DNA from: Vescimonas fastidiosa
GTDB lineage: Bacteria; Bacillota; Clostridia; Oscillospirales; Oscillospiraceae
Length of the DNA stretch: 64,000 bases
Direction: 5' to 3'
NCBI RefSeq assembly: GCF_018326305.1
Contig: NZ_AP023415.1
Span: 496,001-560,000, forward strand
Of the stretch, positions 32,152 through 40,224 are shown in pieces; position 1 is the stretch's first letter, and every line of letters begins with the position of its first letter. A model generated the notes under the pieces. It made no database searches, had not been told where the DNA came from, and saw only the letters and a list, made by a program, of their open reading frames with translations. Position numbers and translations under genes: made by a program.

Positions 32152-32808
32152 TTGCACTATTTGAATAATTTGTGGGCGGCATTGGATTTCGGCTCACTGT
32201 GGGATATGCTGCTGCGGTTGGCGGCGGTGCTTCTGTGCCTGACGGTGCATGAGACCTGCCACGGCCTGGCGGCCTATGCTCTGGGCGACCCCACCGCCAG
32301 GCAGGCGCACAGGCTGAGCCTGAATCCCCTGCGGCATATTGACTGGTTCGGCCTGCTGATGATGTTTTTAGCGGGCTTTGGCTGGGCCAAGCCTGTGCCG
32401 GTGAACCCCAACTACTTCAAAAAGCCTAAGCAGGGCATGGCCCTGACGGCCCTGGCGGGGCCGATGAGCAACTTTCTATTGGCGCTTATCATGCTGCTGG
32501 GGGCCCGCATTTTTTGCGATGTAGCCTCGTATTCGGAGGCAAACCAGCGGATCTTGGATTTCATTTTGATGGTGGCTATCCTTTCCATCGGCTTGGGGCT
32601 TTTCAACCTGGTGCCCATCCCGCCGCTGGACGGGTCCAAGGTACTGTTTGCGGTACTGCCGGACCGGGCCTATGATCAGCTTATGCGCTATGAGCGGTAT
32701 GGGATGCTGGTACTTTTTGCACTGGTGTTTTTCGATGTGGGCAGCAACGCTCTTTCTCAGGCTATTAGTTGGGTTTTTGATCTATTTTGCCGTGTGGTCG
32801 GCTTATAA
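32152..32808 (+). CDS. Site-2 protease family membrane metalloprotease (M50)
   Basis: 218 residues from a TTG with GGGGGAG upstream. Five or six membrane helices. The zinc site is intact: VHETCH gives HExxH in an early helix, and the second-site aspartate is in PIPPLDGSK. This is the short YwhC-like group common in Firmicutes, always found close to scpA. The substrate is unknown. It starts the operon and is followed 14 bases later by scpA. Confidence 0.92.
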   Translation: MHYLNNLWAALDFGSLWDMLLRLAAVLLCLTVHETCHGLAAYALGDPTARQAHRLSLNPLRHIDWFGLLMMFLAGFGWAKPVPVNPNYFKKPKQGMALTALAGPMSNFLLALIMLLGARIFCDVASYSEANQRILDFILMVAILSIGLGLFNLVPIPPLDGSKVLFAVLPDRAYDQLMRYERYGMLVLFALVFFDVGSNALSQAISWVFDLFCRVVGL

Positions 32809-32822
32809 GGGAGAAAAAAGTT

Positions 32823-33596
32823 TTGGACAATCCGATTTTCAAATTGGAAAAAGTGGTGCAGAGCAAGGCGGCAGAGCCTCTGGAGGATTTTGAGGGGCCC
32901 CTTGACCTGATCCTGTTCCTGCTGAGTAAAAATAAAATCGAGATTCAGGACATTCCCATTGCGCTGATCCTGGACCAGTACCTGGCGTACCTGGAAAAGC
33001 GGCAGCAGATGGACCTGGAGGTAGCCAGCGAATTTGTGACTATGGCGGCGCACCTGATGTACATTAAGACCCGTATGCTCCTCTCGATTGAGGACGAGGA
33101 GGCCCAGAGTGAGATGGACGCCCTGATCCAGTCCCTCCAGGAGCGGCAGCGAGGCGAGTGCTACCAGAAAATTCGCAGGCTTACGGAAAAGTTGGGGCCC
33201 ATGGGCGAGTTCGGCCGGAATATTTTCACCAAAAATCCGGAGCCTGTGAAGCGGGGCAAGGTTTTTGAGTATGACCATGAGCCCGGGGAGTTGGCCATTG
33301 CCATGCAGGAAATGCTGGATCGCCGGGACATGGCCCGGCAGCCGCAGCTGACGGTATTTGAGGACATCGTGAAGCGAGAGCCGTACTCGGTGGAGGAGAA
33401 ATCCGCTGAAATCGTGCGGCGTGTAAAGCTGGCAGGCATTACACGGTTTTTGCTTTTATTCAAGGGCAGCCGCAGCCGCAGTGAGCTGGTGGCCACCTTT
33501 ATGGCGGTGCTGGAGCTATGCAGAAAGCATGTTCTGCGTCTGGCCGGTGGGCCGGAGGACTGCATGGTGTCTTGCGAGAAGGACAGCGAGGTGTAA
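32823..33596 (+). CDS. scpA: Segregation and condensation protein A
   Basis: 257 residues from the TTG at 32823 (AAGGGAG upstream); a longer in-frame start lies inside the preceding gene. The N-terminal domain has the kleisin signature FEGPLDLILFLLSKNKIEI and LVMAAHLMYIK-like helices. The C-terminal winged helix (about 170-235) joins the SMC ATPase head. With ScpB and SMC it forms the bacterial condensin. Length and order (scpA then scpB) are normal. Confidence 0.95.
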   Translation: MDNPIFKLEKVVQSKAAEPLEDFEGPLDLILFLLSKNKIEIQDIPIALILDQYLAYLEKRQQMDLEVASEFVTMAAHLMYIKTRMLLSIEDEEAQSEMDALIQSLQERQRGECYQKIRRLTEKLGPMGEFGRNIFTKNPEPVKRGKVFEYDHEPGELAIAMQEMLDRRDMARQPQLTVFEDIVKREPYSVEEKSAEIVRRVKLAGITRFLLLFKGSRSRSELVATFMAVLELCRKHVLRLAGGPEDCMVSCEKDSEV

Positions 33597-33608
33597 GGGA
33601 GCGACTTT

Positions 33609-34190
33609 ATGGAAATACTGGAAATGAATGAAATAGAGGCGGCGCTGGAGGGGATATTATTTGCCTCCGGCGAGCCGGTGCATATTGACCGCATCTGCCT
33701 GGCTCTGGACCTGGACCGGACCACGGCGGAGCTGGTGCTGCAAAAGCTGGCGGATTACTACAGCTTTGAGCGCCGGGGAATACGGCTTATCCGCATGGCG
33801 GACACCTGGCAGCTCTGCTCGGCGCCGGAGTATGCCGACTGCATACGCCGCGCCTTTGAGATACGCAAGCCTGCCAAGCTCTCCCAGCCGGCGCTGGAGG
33901 TGCTGACCATTGTGGCCTATTATCAGCCTACCACTCGCGCCTATATTGACCAAATTCGCGGGGTGGACAGCTCCTATACCGTGGGACTGCTGCTGGAGCG
34001 GCATATGATCGAGGAATGCGGCACCTTGCAGGTGCCGGGGCGGCCCCGTCTGTATCGCACAACGAAGGAATTTCTTCGGGCGTTCCATTTGAGCTCTCTG
34101 GAGGACCTGCCGGAGATGCCGGGTCTGGAAAACGACGGACAGCTGCGGCTGGAAAACGACGGAACCATCAGCGACGAGACCAACACCTGA
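33609..34190 (+). CDS. scpB: Segregation and condensation protein B
   Basis: 193 residues, two winged-helix domains. Family motifs include ALEGILFASGEPV at the N terminus, LSQPALEVLTIVAYYQP in the middle, then IRGVDS and GRPRLYRTTKEFL near the end. It dimerises and binds the central part of ScpA. It starts 12 bases after scpA. The short acidic tail after residue 165 is typical. Confidence 0.95.
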   Translation: MEILEMNEIEAALEGILFASGEPVHIDRICLALDLDRTTAELVLQKLADYYSFERRGIRLIRMADTWQLCSAPEYADCIRRAFEIRKPAKLSQPALEVLTIVAYYQPTTRAYIDQIRGVDSSYTVGLLLERHMIEECGTLQVPGRPRLYRTTKEFLRAFHLSSLEDLPEMPGLENDGQLRLENDGTISDETNT

Positions 34191-34207
34191 GAGAGGGGGC
34201 GAGGCCA

Positions 34208-34930
34208 TTGACGGCGCTGTGGATAGTGGGAATCGTGCTTTTCCTCTTGCTGGTCATCTTTTTGAGCCGGGTGGGCGCAGAGATGGTTTTCGGCGAGGAG
34301 ACCGGGGTGACCCTTCGGCTGGGGCCTGTGCGGGTGCAGGTGTTGCCGAGGAAAGAAAAGGCGAAAAAGCCGAAAAAAGAAAAGCCTCCCAAGAAGAGAA
34401 AAGAGGAAAAGTCCAAAAAGAAGATGCCGAAGATCACGGGTCGGGCGATCCTGAGGGGGCTGCCGGAGCTATGGGGCATTGCGAAAAAGGGGCTAAGGAT
34501 GACCTTTCGGCGCATCCGTATCTCACCTATGGAGATTTCGGCGGTCATCGGCGGGGAGGACCCGGCGGACACGGCCATTCTCTACGGAAAGCTCAACGCC
34601 GCCATGTGGACGGTGATGCCGGTACTTACGGAGCTGGTGCAGATGCCGGATGCGCACATACACCTGGAGCCGGACCTGCAGGGCGGCGAGACGAGGGTGC
34701 GGGGCAAAGTGGGCATTACAGCCCGGATATGGGACCTGACAGTCATGGGCTTTGCCTGCGGTATACCGCTTATTAAATGGTTTTTACGCTTGAGAAAACA
34801 GCCGCAGCCTGCGGCGAAGGGTACAGACAGCCTGCCAAGAAAGGATGAAAAAAATGGAAAACAAGAAAACCAACCTCAGCGAAATGATGGAGACCGCCAT
34901 GAGCAAGGTGCGGGAGATGGTGAGCAGTGA
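34208..34930 (+). CDS. DUF2953 protein (YtfI-like)
   Basis: 240 residues from a TTG at 34208, preceded by GGGGGCGAGG. A membrane helix (about 4-21) is followed by a strand-rich region, then a Lys/Glu/Pro-rich charged linker of about 30 residues near position 55. The C-terminal DUF2953 part includes YGKLNAAMWTVMPVL and a final hydrophobic segment. In Bacillus the DUF2953 gene ytfI stands beside ytfJ, as here. The coding region runs 77 bases into the ytfJ gene in another frame, a long overlap. Function is unknown, probably sporulation. Confidence 0.8.
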   Translation: MTALWIVGIVLFLLLVIFLSRVGAEMVFGEETGVTLRLGPVRVQVLPRKEKAKKPKKEKPPKKRKEEKSKKKMPKITGRAILRGLPELWGIAKKGLRMTFRRIRISPMEISAVIGGEDPADTAILYGKLNAAMWTVMPVLTELVQMPDAHIHLEPDLQGGETRVRGKVGITARIWDLTVMGFACGIPLIKWFLRLRKQPQPAAKGTDSLPRKDEKNGKQENQPQRNDGDRHEQGAGDGEQ

Positions 34931-35246
34931 CACGGTCATCGGGCAGCCCATTACCACGCCGGACGGGGTGACCTTGGTACCTGTTTCCCGGCTGAGCTTT
35001 GGCTTTAGCTGCGGCGGCAGCGATTTCGGTAAGGTGACCGACGGGAAGAATTTTGCCGGCGGTACGGCGGCAGGCGTGAAGGTGGACCCGGTGGCGTTTT
35101 TGGTGGTGAAGGACGGTGTGACCCGGGTGATGCCGGTGGCTATTCCTGCCATGGGTACGGCGGACCGGGTCATTGAGATGATCCCTCAGGTTATGGACCG
35201 GGTGGAGAGCTTTATTGACAAAAAGAAGGAAACTACCGAATTTTAA
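34854..35246 (+). CDS. ytfJ: Sporulation protein YtfJ/GerW
   Basis: 130 residues from the ATG at 34854 (AAAGGATG upstream; an ATG at 34845 is less well placed). The family motifs are clear: DTVIGQPITTPDGVTLVPVS, GFSCGGSDFG and AGGTAAGVKVDPVAFLVV. YtfJ is made in the forespore and affects germination in Bacillus. The N-terminal part is a short helix, and there is no signal peptide. It begins inside the end of the DUF2953 gene, so the two are coupled. Confidence 0.93.
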   Translation: MENKKTNLSEMMETAMSKVREMVSSDTVIGQPITTPDGVTLVPVSRLSFGFSCGGSDFGKVTDGKNFAGGTAAGVKVDPVAFLVVKDGVTRVMPVAIPAMGTADRVIEMIPQVMDRVESFIDKKKETTEF

Positions 35247-35289
35247 CAGCGTATACTGGCACCATCCACAATAAAAAGGGGGAGGGTGC

Positions 35290-36111
35290 ATGAAGGGCAG
35301 GCGCGTGGCGGCGGCTGTGCTGGCGATGCTTTTTTTGCTGGCGCAGCGGGCCTGGGCTGTGGACATTTCGGCCACGGCGGCGGTACTGATGGACGCGGAC
35401 ACGGGGCGCATCCTGTACGAAAAGAATCCCGACAGGCGGATGCTGGTGGCCAGCACCACCAAGATCCTTACGGCATTGGTGGTGCTGGAGAGCTGCGAGC
35501 TGCGCAGTACGGTCAAGGTGACCCAAGAGCACATGGCAGAGGGGTCGTCTATGTACCTGAAGCCGGGGGAAGAGGTGACGGTGGAGTGCCTGCTCTACGG
35601 ATTGCTCCTTGCCTCCGGCAATGATGCAGCCCTGGCACTGGCAGAGGCCTGCGGCGGGGTGGAGCCATGCGTTAGGGCCATGAATCGTCTGGCCGGACGC
35701 ATTGGAATGACGGACAGTCATTTTGAAAATCCCAACGGGTTGGATGGGGAGGCGCACTACTCCACGGCCCGGGACATGGCAAAGCTGGCGTCCTATGCTT
35801 CGAAGCAGCCCACTTTTCTGCGCATTTGCTCTACGACGACGGCCCATGTGGGAGGCCGTACCATGACCAACCACAACCGGCTTCTCCGGGAAGTGGAGGG
35901 GTGTATGGGCATGAAAACCGGCTACACCAAGGCTGCCGGACGGACGCTGGTATCCTGCGTGGAGCGGGAGGGGCGGACGCTGGTGGCGGTGACCCTGCAG
36001 GACGGCAACGACTGGGCCGACCACAGGGCACTGTATGAATTCGGCTTTTCCCGGGCCGACGCGGCAGAGACGGCGGCGGCCTGTGGGAGAAAAGAACGAT
36101 TTTGGATTTGA
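35290..36111 (+). CDS. D-alanyl-D-alanine carboxypeptidase (DacB-like, short)
   Basis: 273 residues. A signal peptide (about 1-23, cleavage near RAWA) precedes a penicillin-binding domain with ASTTKIL (S55, K58), SGNDAAL and MKTGYTK. The C-terminal PBP5-type domain and membrane anchor are missing, so it is a minimal secreted enzyme. Its position between ytfJ and rluB matches sporulation-specific DacB in Bacillus, where spmAB follow. Here spmAB are absent. It is probably involved in spore cortex maturation. Confidence 0.9.
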   Translation: MKGRRVAAAVLAMLFLLAQRAWAVDISATAAVLMDADTGRILYEKNPDRRMLVASTTKILTALVVLESCELRSTVKVTQEHMAEGSSMYLKPGEEVTVECLLYGLLLASGNDAALALAEACGGVEPCVRAMNRLAGRIGMTDSHFENPNGLDGEAHYSTARDMAKLASYASKQPTFLRICSTTTAHVGGRTMTNHNRLLREVEGCMGMKTGYTKAAGRTLVSCVEREGRTLVAVTLQDGNDWADHRALYEFGFSRADAAETAAACGRKERFWI

Positions 36112-36125
36112 AAGCAGGTGACGCG

Positions 36126-36842
36126 GTGCGCCAGCGGGTGCAAAAGTTAATGGCCCAGGCAGGGCTTTGCTCTCGGCGCACGGCTGAGCAGTGGATGCTG
36201 GACGGGCGTGTGACGGTGAATGGTCTGCCGGCCCGGCCGGGAGAGCAGGCGGACCCGGAATGTGACTGCATTGAGGTGGACGGAAAGCCCCTGACAGGTG
36301 ATGGAGAGAAAGTCTACCTGATGCTGAACAAGCCCCGGGGCTATGTGACTACCCTGAAAGATGAGCTTGGCCGCCGGACTGTCGCCGACCTGGTAGCGGA
36401 CTGCGGGAAGCGGGTGTTTCCCGTGGGGCGGCTGGATAAGGACTCGGAGGGCCTGCTGCTTTTTACCAATGACGGAGATTTAATGCAGCGGCTCATCCAC
36501 CCGAAATTTGAGGTGAGCAAGCTGTACCGGGTGACGGTGCAGGGAGACTGGCGGCGGGGCATTCCGCAGCTTCAGACCATGGATACCCTGGAGGGAGAGC
36601 CCATCGCCCCGGCGCAGGTGGAGCTGGACCGGGAGATGGGGGAGAGCGCCGTGCTGCTTATCACCATTCACCAGGGAAAAAACCGACAGATACGGCGGAT
36701 GTGCCGCCAGGCAGGCCTTACGGTCACACGGCTGGAGCGCATCGCGGAGCATGGAATATATTTAGCAGACTTGCCCTGTGGCAAGTGGAGAGCCTTGACA
36801 GAGGAAGAACGAATGAGGCTAAAGGAGAGCGAGAAAAAATGA
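36126..36842 (+). CDS. rluB: Pseudouridine synthase RluB
   Basis: 238 residues from the GTG at 36126 with AGGTGA upstream. An N-terminal S4 domain (about 3-55: VQKLMAQAGLCSRR) is followed by the catalytic domain with FPVGRLDKDSEGLLLFTNDG containing the active-site aspartate. The motif GKNRQIRRMCRQAG is typical of the RsuA/RluB group. It modifies a uridine in helix 80-93 region of 23S rRNA. Its stop overlaps the next start. Confidence 0.93.
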   Translation: MRQRVQKLMAQAGLCSRRTAEQWMLDGRVTVNGLPARPGEQADPECDCIEVDGKPLTGDGEKVYLMLNKPRGYVTTLKDELGRRTVADLVADCGKRVFPVGRLDKDSEGLLLFTNDGDLMQRLIHPKFEVSKLYRVTVQGDWRRGIPQLQTMDTLEGEPIAPAQVELDREMGESAVLLITIHQGKNRQIRRMCRQAGLTVTRLERIAEHGIYLADLPCGKWRALTEEERMRLKESEKK

Positions 36843-37702
36843 ACGACAATGTGCTGCACAGGATCCGTAACGGTATGGATGGATTCTCCAAGGGGCAGAA
36901 GCGGATCGCAAACTACATACTCACAGACTGTGACAAGGCCTCCAATATGACGGCCTGCCGACTGGGGCAGATTACCCAGGTCAGCGAGTCCACGGTGGTG
37001 CGCTTTGCCTCCCAGCTGGGCTACGACGGGTATCCCGCTATGCAGAAGGCCTTGCAGGAGCTGGTGCGAGGAAAGCTCACCAGCCTCCAGCGCATTGAGG
37101 CCTCCGGCGATCAAATCAATAGCGGGGACATTGCCGGAAGCGTCATGCAGCAGGATATGGACACCCTCCGCAGCACCATCGACGGCATCGATCGGACGGA
37201 ATTTGACCGGGTCGTGGGGAAGCTGGTGCGGGCTAAGCGCATTTATATCCTGGGTGTGCGGTCGTCCTCCTTTTTGGCCGGGTATTTAAATTTTTATTTC
37301 CATTTGATTTTTGAAAATGTGACGCTGGTGCAGAGCGCTGCGGGAGAGATCTTTGACCAAATGCTGCGCATCGGGCCCGGGGATGTGCTGCTGGCTATCG
37401 GCTTTCCCCGGTACTCTAAGCTGACCATGAGCGCAGTACATTTTGCCAGGGACAGAGGCGCAGAAGTCATAGCTATCACGGACAGTAAAATGTCTCCCCT
37501 TTACACCCTTTCAGTGGCCTCACTGCTGGTTCACTGCGAGATGATCTCCTTTGTGGACTCCATGGCGGCACCGGTGAGCCTGCTCAATGCGCTTATAGTT
37601 GCGGTGGGCAAGCAGAAGAGCGCGGAGACGGCGGAGACCTTTGCGGAGATGGAACGCGTGTGGTCCCGGTATGAGATTTTCGGGTATGAGGACGATGAGT
37701 AA
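36839..37702 (+). CDS. MurR/RpiR-family regulator
   Basis: 287 residues from an ATG that overlaps the rluB stop (ATGA). The N-terminal RpiR helix-turn-helix (about 1-78) contains TACRLGQITQVSESTVVRFASQLGYDGYP. The C-terminal SIS domain (about 125-265) contains VRSSSFLAGYLNFYFH and AIGFPRYSKLTMSA, which bind sugar phosphates in relatives. Such regulators often control amino-sugar genes. None is adjacent, so the target is unknown. It sits in a housekeeping cluster and probably rides along. Confidence 0.92.
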   Translation: MNDNVLHRIRNGMDGFSKGQKRIANYILTDCDKASNMTACRLGQITQVSESTVVRFASQLGYDGYPAMQKALQELVRGKLTSLQRIEASGDQINSGDIAGSVMQQDMDTLRSTIDGIDRTEFDRVVGKLVRAKRIYILGVRSSSFLAGYLNFYFHLIFENVTLVQSAAGEIFDQMLRIGPGDVLLAIGFPRYSKLTMSAVHFARDRGAEVIAITDSKMSPLYTLSVASLLVHCEMISFVDSMAAPVSLLNALIVAVGKQKSAETAETFAEMERVWSRYEIFGYEDDE

Positions 37703-38939
37703 GGATATTGCGGTCATAGGCGGCGGAGCAGCCGGCATGATGGCGGCTATCGCCGCGGCGGAGCAGGGGGCAAGGGTCTGCCTGCTGGAGCCCAACCAGC
37801 GGCTGGGCAAGAAGCTGAATATCACCGGGAAGGGACGGTGTAATGTGACCAATAACTGCTCTATGGAGGAGCTGATGGCCCACATTCCCCGAAACGGACG
37901 ATTTCTATACAGTGCCTTTTCCCATTTCGGAAGCGGGGAGACCATGGCCTTTTTTGAAGGGCTGGGTGTGCCGCTGAAAACGGAGCGGGGAAACCGGGTG
38001 TTTCCCGTGTCAGACTGTGCCTTTGATGTGTCCGGGGCCCTGAAGCGGCGGCTGGAAAGGCTGGGCGTGCGCTGGGTGCATGACCGGGCGGTTTCGGTGC
38101 TGACGGCCGACGGTGCGGTGCAGGCCGTGGCGGGGGAAAAAGGCGAATATCCGTGCCGGGCGGCGGTCTTAGCCACTGGGGGCGTGTCCTATCCGGGGAC
38201 AGGCTCCACCGGGGACGGCTACCGCATAGCCGGGGAGCTGGGACATACCATTGTTGCACCCCACGGGTCTCTGGTACCGCTGGTGAGTGATGATACCTGC
38301 TGCGGAATAATGCAGGGGTTGGCGCTGAAAAATGTGCAGCTCACGGCGGTGAATGAGAAGAAAAAGACGGTATTCAGTGAGTTCGGTGAAATGCTGTTTA
38401 CCCATTTCGGTGTGTCGGGGCCGCTGGTGCTGTCGGCCAGCGCCCATTTGCGGGACTGGGACAAGCATACCTATTCGCTGTCTATTGACCTAAAACCGGC
38501 TCTTTCGGAGGAAAAGCTGGAGGAGCGGCTTTTGCGGGAGCTGCGGGAGCAGAGCAACCGCAACATGGAGAATGTTCTTTTGTCGCTGGTACCTACCAGC
38601 ATGGTGCCGGTGCTTTGCACGCGGCTGCATATTGACCCGGAGCTAAAGGCAAACTCCTTTAAAAAGGAGCAGAGACGGGCTCTTTTACAGGAGCTGAAGC
38701 ATTTCACCCTGTCCGTTTCGGGTCCCAGACCGGTGGCGGAGGCTATTGTTACCTCCGGCGGCGTGAAGGTGGGGGAGGTGAACCCCGGCACCATGGAGTC
38801 GAAGCTGATAACAGGGCTGTATTTTGCCGGAGAAATTCTGGATGTGGATGCATATACGGGCGGATTTAATTTGCAGATCGCCTGGTCTACAGGACGGGCG
38901 GCAGGATTGGCCGCCGCAGAGGAAGAAGGAGAGAGATGA
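37695..38939 (+). CDS. BaiN/HI0933-family FAD-dependent oxidoreductase
   Basis: 414 residues from the ATG at 37695, overlapping the end of the RpiR gene. The FAD-binding motif is VIGGGAAGMMAAIAAAE. The family hallmark GKKLNITGKGRCNVTN follows, and near the end GGVKVGEVNPGTMESK and LDVDAYTGGFNLQIAWSTG. Members reduce flavin or bile-acid intermediates in some gut bacteria, but most have no proven role. This one is in a housekeeping cluster and should not be read as a bile-acid enzyme. Confidence 0.9.
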   Translation: MSKDIAVIGGGAAGMMAAIAAAEQGARVCLLEPNQRLGKKLNITGKGRCNVTNNCSMEELMAHIPRNGRFLYSAFSHFGSGETMAFFEGLGVPLKTERGNRVFPVSDCAFDVSGALKRRLERLGVRWVHDRAVSVLTADGAVQAVAGEKGEYPCRAAVLATGGVSYPGTGSTGDGYRIAGELGHTIVAPHGSLVPLVSDDTCCGIMQGLALKNVQLTAVNEKKKTVFSEFGEMLFTHFGVSGPLVLSASAHLRDWDKHTYSLSIDLKPALSEEKLEERLLRELREQSNRNMENVLLSLVPTSMVPVLCTRLHIDPELKANSFKKEQRRALLQELKHFTLSVSGPRPVAEAIVTSGGVKVGEVNPGTMESKLITGLYFAGEILDVDAYTGGFNLQIAWSTGRAAGLAAAEEEGER

Positions 38940-39622
38940 CCGTGAGCAATATTTATTCCGTGGCCGTGGACGGCCCCTCGGGTGCGGGAAAAAGCACCCT
39001 GAGCAAGGAGGTGGCCAAGGAGCTGGGCATCGTGTATGTGGATACCGGCGCCATCTACCGCACCATCGGATACTATATTTTTACCCAGGGTATCGACCCT
39101 AAGGACGAGAGGGCTGTGGCAGCGGTGCTGCCGGAGGTACAGGTGGATATGCGCTATGGAGCGGACGGCCTGCAAAGAATGTTTCTGGGCGGGACGGATG
39201 TGACGGAGAAGATCCGCCTGCCGGAGATTTCCATGTATGCCTCGGCAGTGTCGGCTATCCCGGCAGTGCGGGCTTTCCTGCTGGAGATGCAGCGGGACAT
39301 GGCCCGGCGCAGCAGCGTTATCATGGATGGCCGGGACATCGGCACCGTGGTGCTGCCGAATGCCCAGGTAAAAATTTTCCTCTGTGCGGATGTACAGGTT
39401 CGGGCAAGACGGCGGACTCTGGAGCTGGAGCAGCGAGGAACGCCCAAGCCCTATGAGCAGGTTCTCGAGGAAATGGAGCAGCGGGATTGGGCGGACAGCC
39501 ATCGCTCTGCCGCCCCTTTGCGTCCGGCCGAGGACGCGGTGGTGGTGGACACCACAAACATGGACTTTGCCCAGAGCAAGGATGCGATTTTGCAGGTTAT
39601 CAGGAGGCGGACGCAGCCATGA
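38936..39622 (+). CDS. cmk: Cytidylate kinase
   Basis: 228 residues. The P-loop is GPSGAGKSTLS, followed by YVDTGAIYRTIGYY, and RSSVIMDGRDIGTVVLP with the CMP-binding residues. It phosphorylates CMP and dCMP. The start ATG overlaps the stop of the flavoprotein; a GTG six bases on is possible. The cmk-plsC-ispH-rpsA order is conserved in Clostridia. Confidence 0.97.
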   Translation: MTVSNIYSVAVDGPSGAGKSTLSKEVAKELGIVYVDTGAIYRTIGYYIFTQGIDPKDERAVAAVLPEVQVDMRYGADGLQRMFLGGTDVTEKIRLPEISMYASAVSAIPAVRAFLLEMQRDMARRSSVIMDGRDIGTVVLPNAQVKIFLCADVQVRARRRTLELEQRGTPKPYEQVLEEMEQRDWADSHRSAAPLRPAEDAVVVDTTNMDFAQSKDAILQVIRRRTQP

Positions 39623-40224
39623 GCAGCAAATTTTACGCCAAAGCTTATGATATTTTGGCCCCTATGGCCACCTTCCTGCACCCCATTGCGGTGGAGGGAC
39701 TGGAGAATGTGCCTAAGGACGAGCCGGTGGTGCTGTGCCCCAACCACAGCAGCAACTGGGACCCTATTTTGCTTATTTGCGCCCTGGGGCGGGAGGTCAA
39801 TTTGCGCATTATGGGGAAGAATCAGCTTTTTAAAATTCCCATTCTTCGTTCTTTCCTGCGGAAAATGGGCGTGTTCCCGGTGGACCGGGGCCACTCGGAT
39901 ATCGGTGCGGTGAAAAACTCCATTCAGACCCTAAAGGACGGGGCGATGCTTATGGTGTTTCCAGAGGGGACCCGGGTACGGGGAAAGAAGAATACCGTTC
40001 GCCCCAAGGGCGGCATCGCTATGATTGCCATTCGGTCCGGAGCTAAGCTGCTGCCGGTGTATATTGGCGTGAAAAAGCGGCTCTTTGCCAAGGTGCCTAT
40101 TATTTTCGGCAAGCCCTTTGCCCCGGAGTATACCGGGAGAAAGGGTACGGCGGAGGAATACCAGGCCAACGCGGACGAGGTTATGCGCCGGGCCTATGCT
40201 CTGGGAGGTGCGCCATGCAGGTGA
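39619..40224 (+). CDS. plsC: 1-acyl-sn-glycerol-3-phosphate acyltransferase
   Basis: 201 residues from an ATG overlapping the cmk stop. The motif set is complete: NHSSNWDP (H-x4-D), GVFPVDRG, and FPEGTRVRGK. The protein makes phosphatidic acid from lysophosphatidic acid at the membrane. The length is normal for the short soluble type. Its C terminus overlaps the ispH start by 10 bases. Confidence 0.93.
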   Translation: MSSKFYAKAYDILAPMATFLHPIAVEGLENVPKDEPVVLCPNHSSNWDPILLICALGREVNLRIMGKNQLFKIPILRSFLRKMGVFPVDRGHSDIGAVKNSIQTLKDGAMLMVFPEGTRVRGKKNTVRPKGGIAMIAIRSGAKLLPVYIGVKKRLFAKVPIIFGKPFAPEYTGRKGTAEEYQANADEVMRRAYALGGAPCR

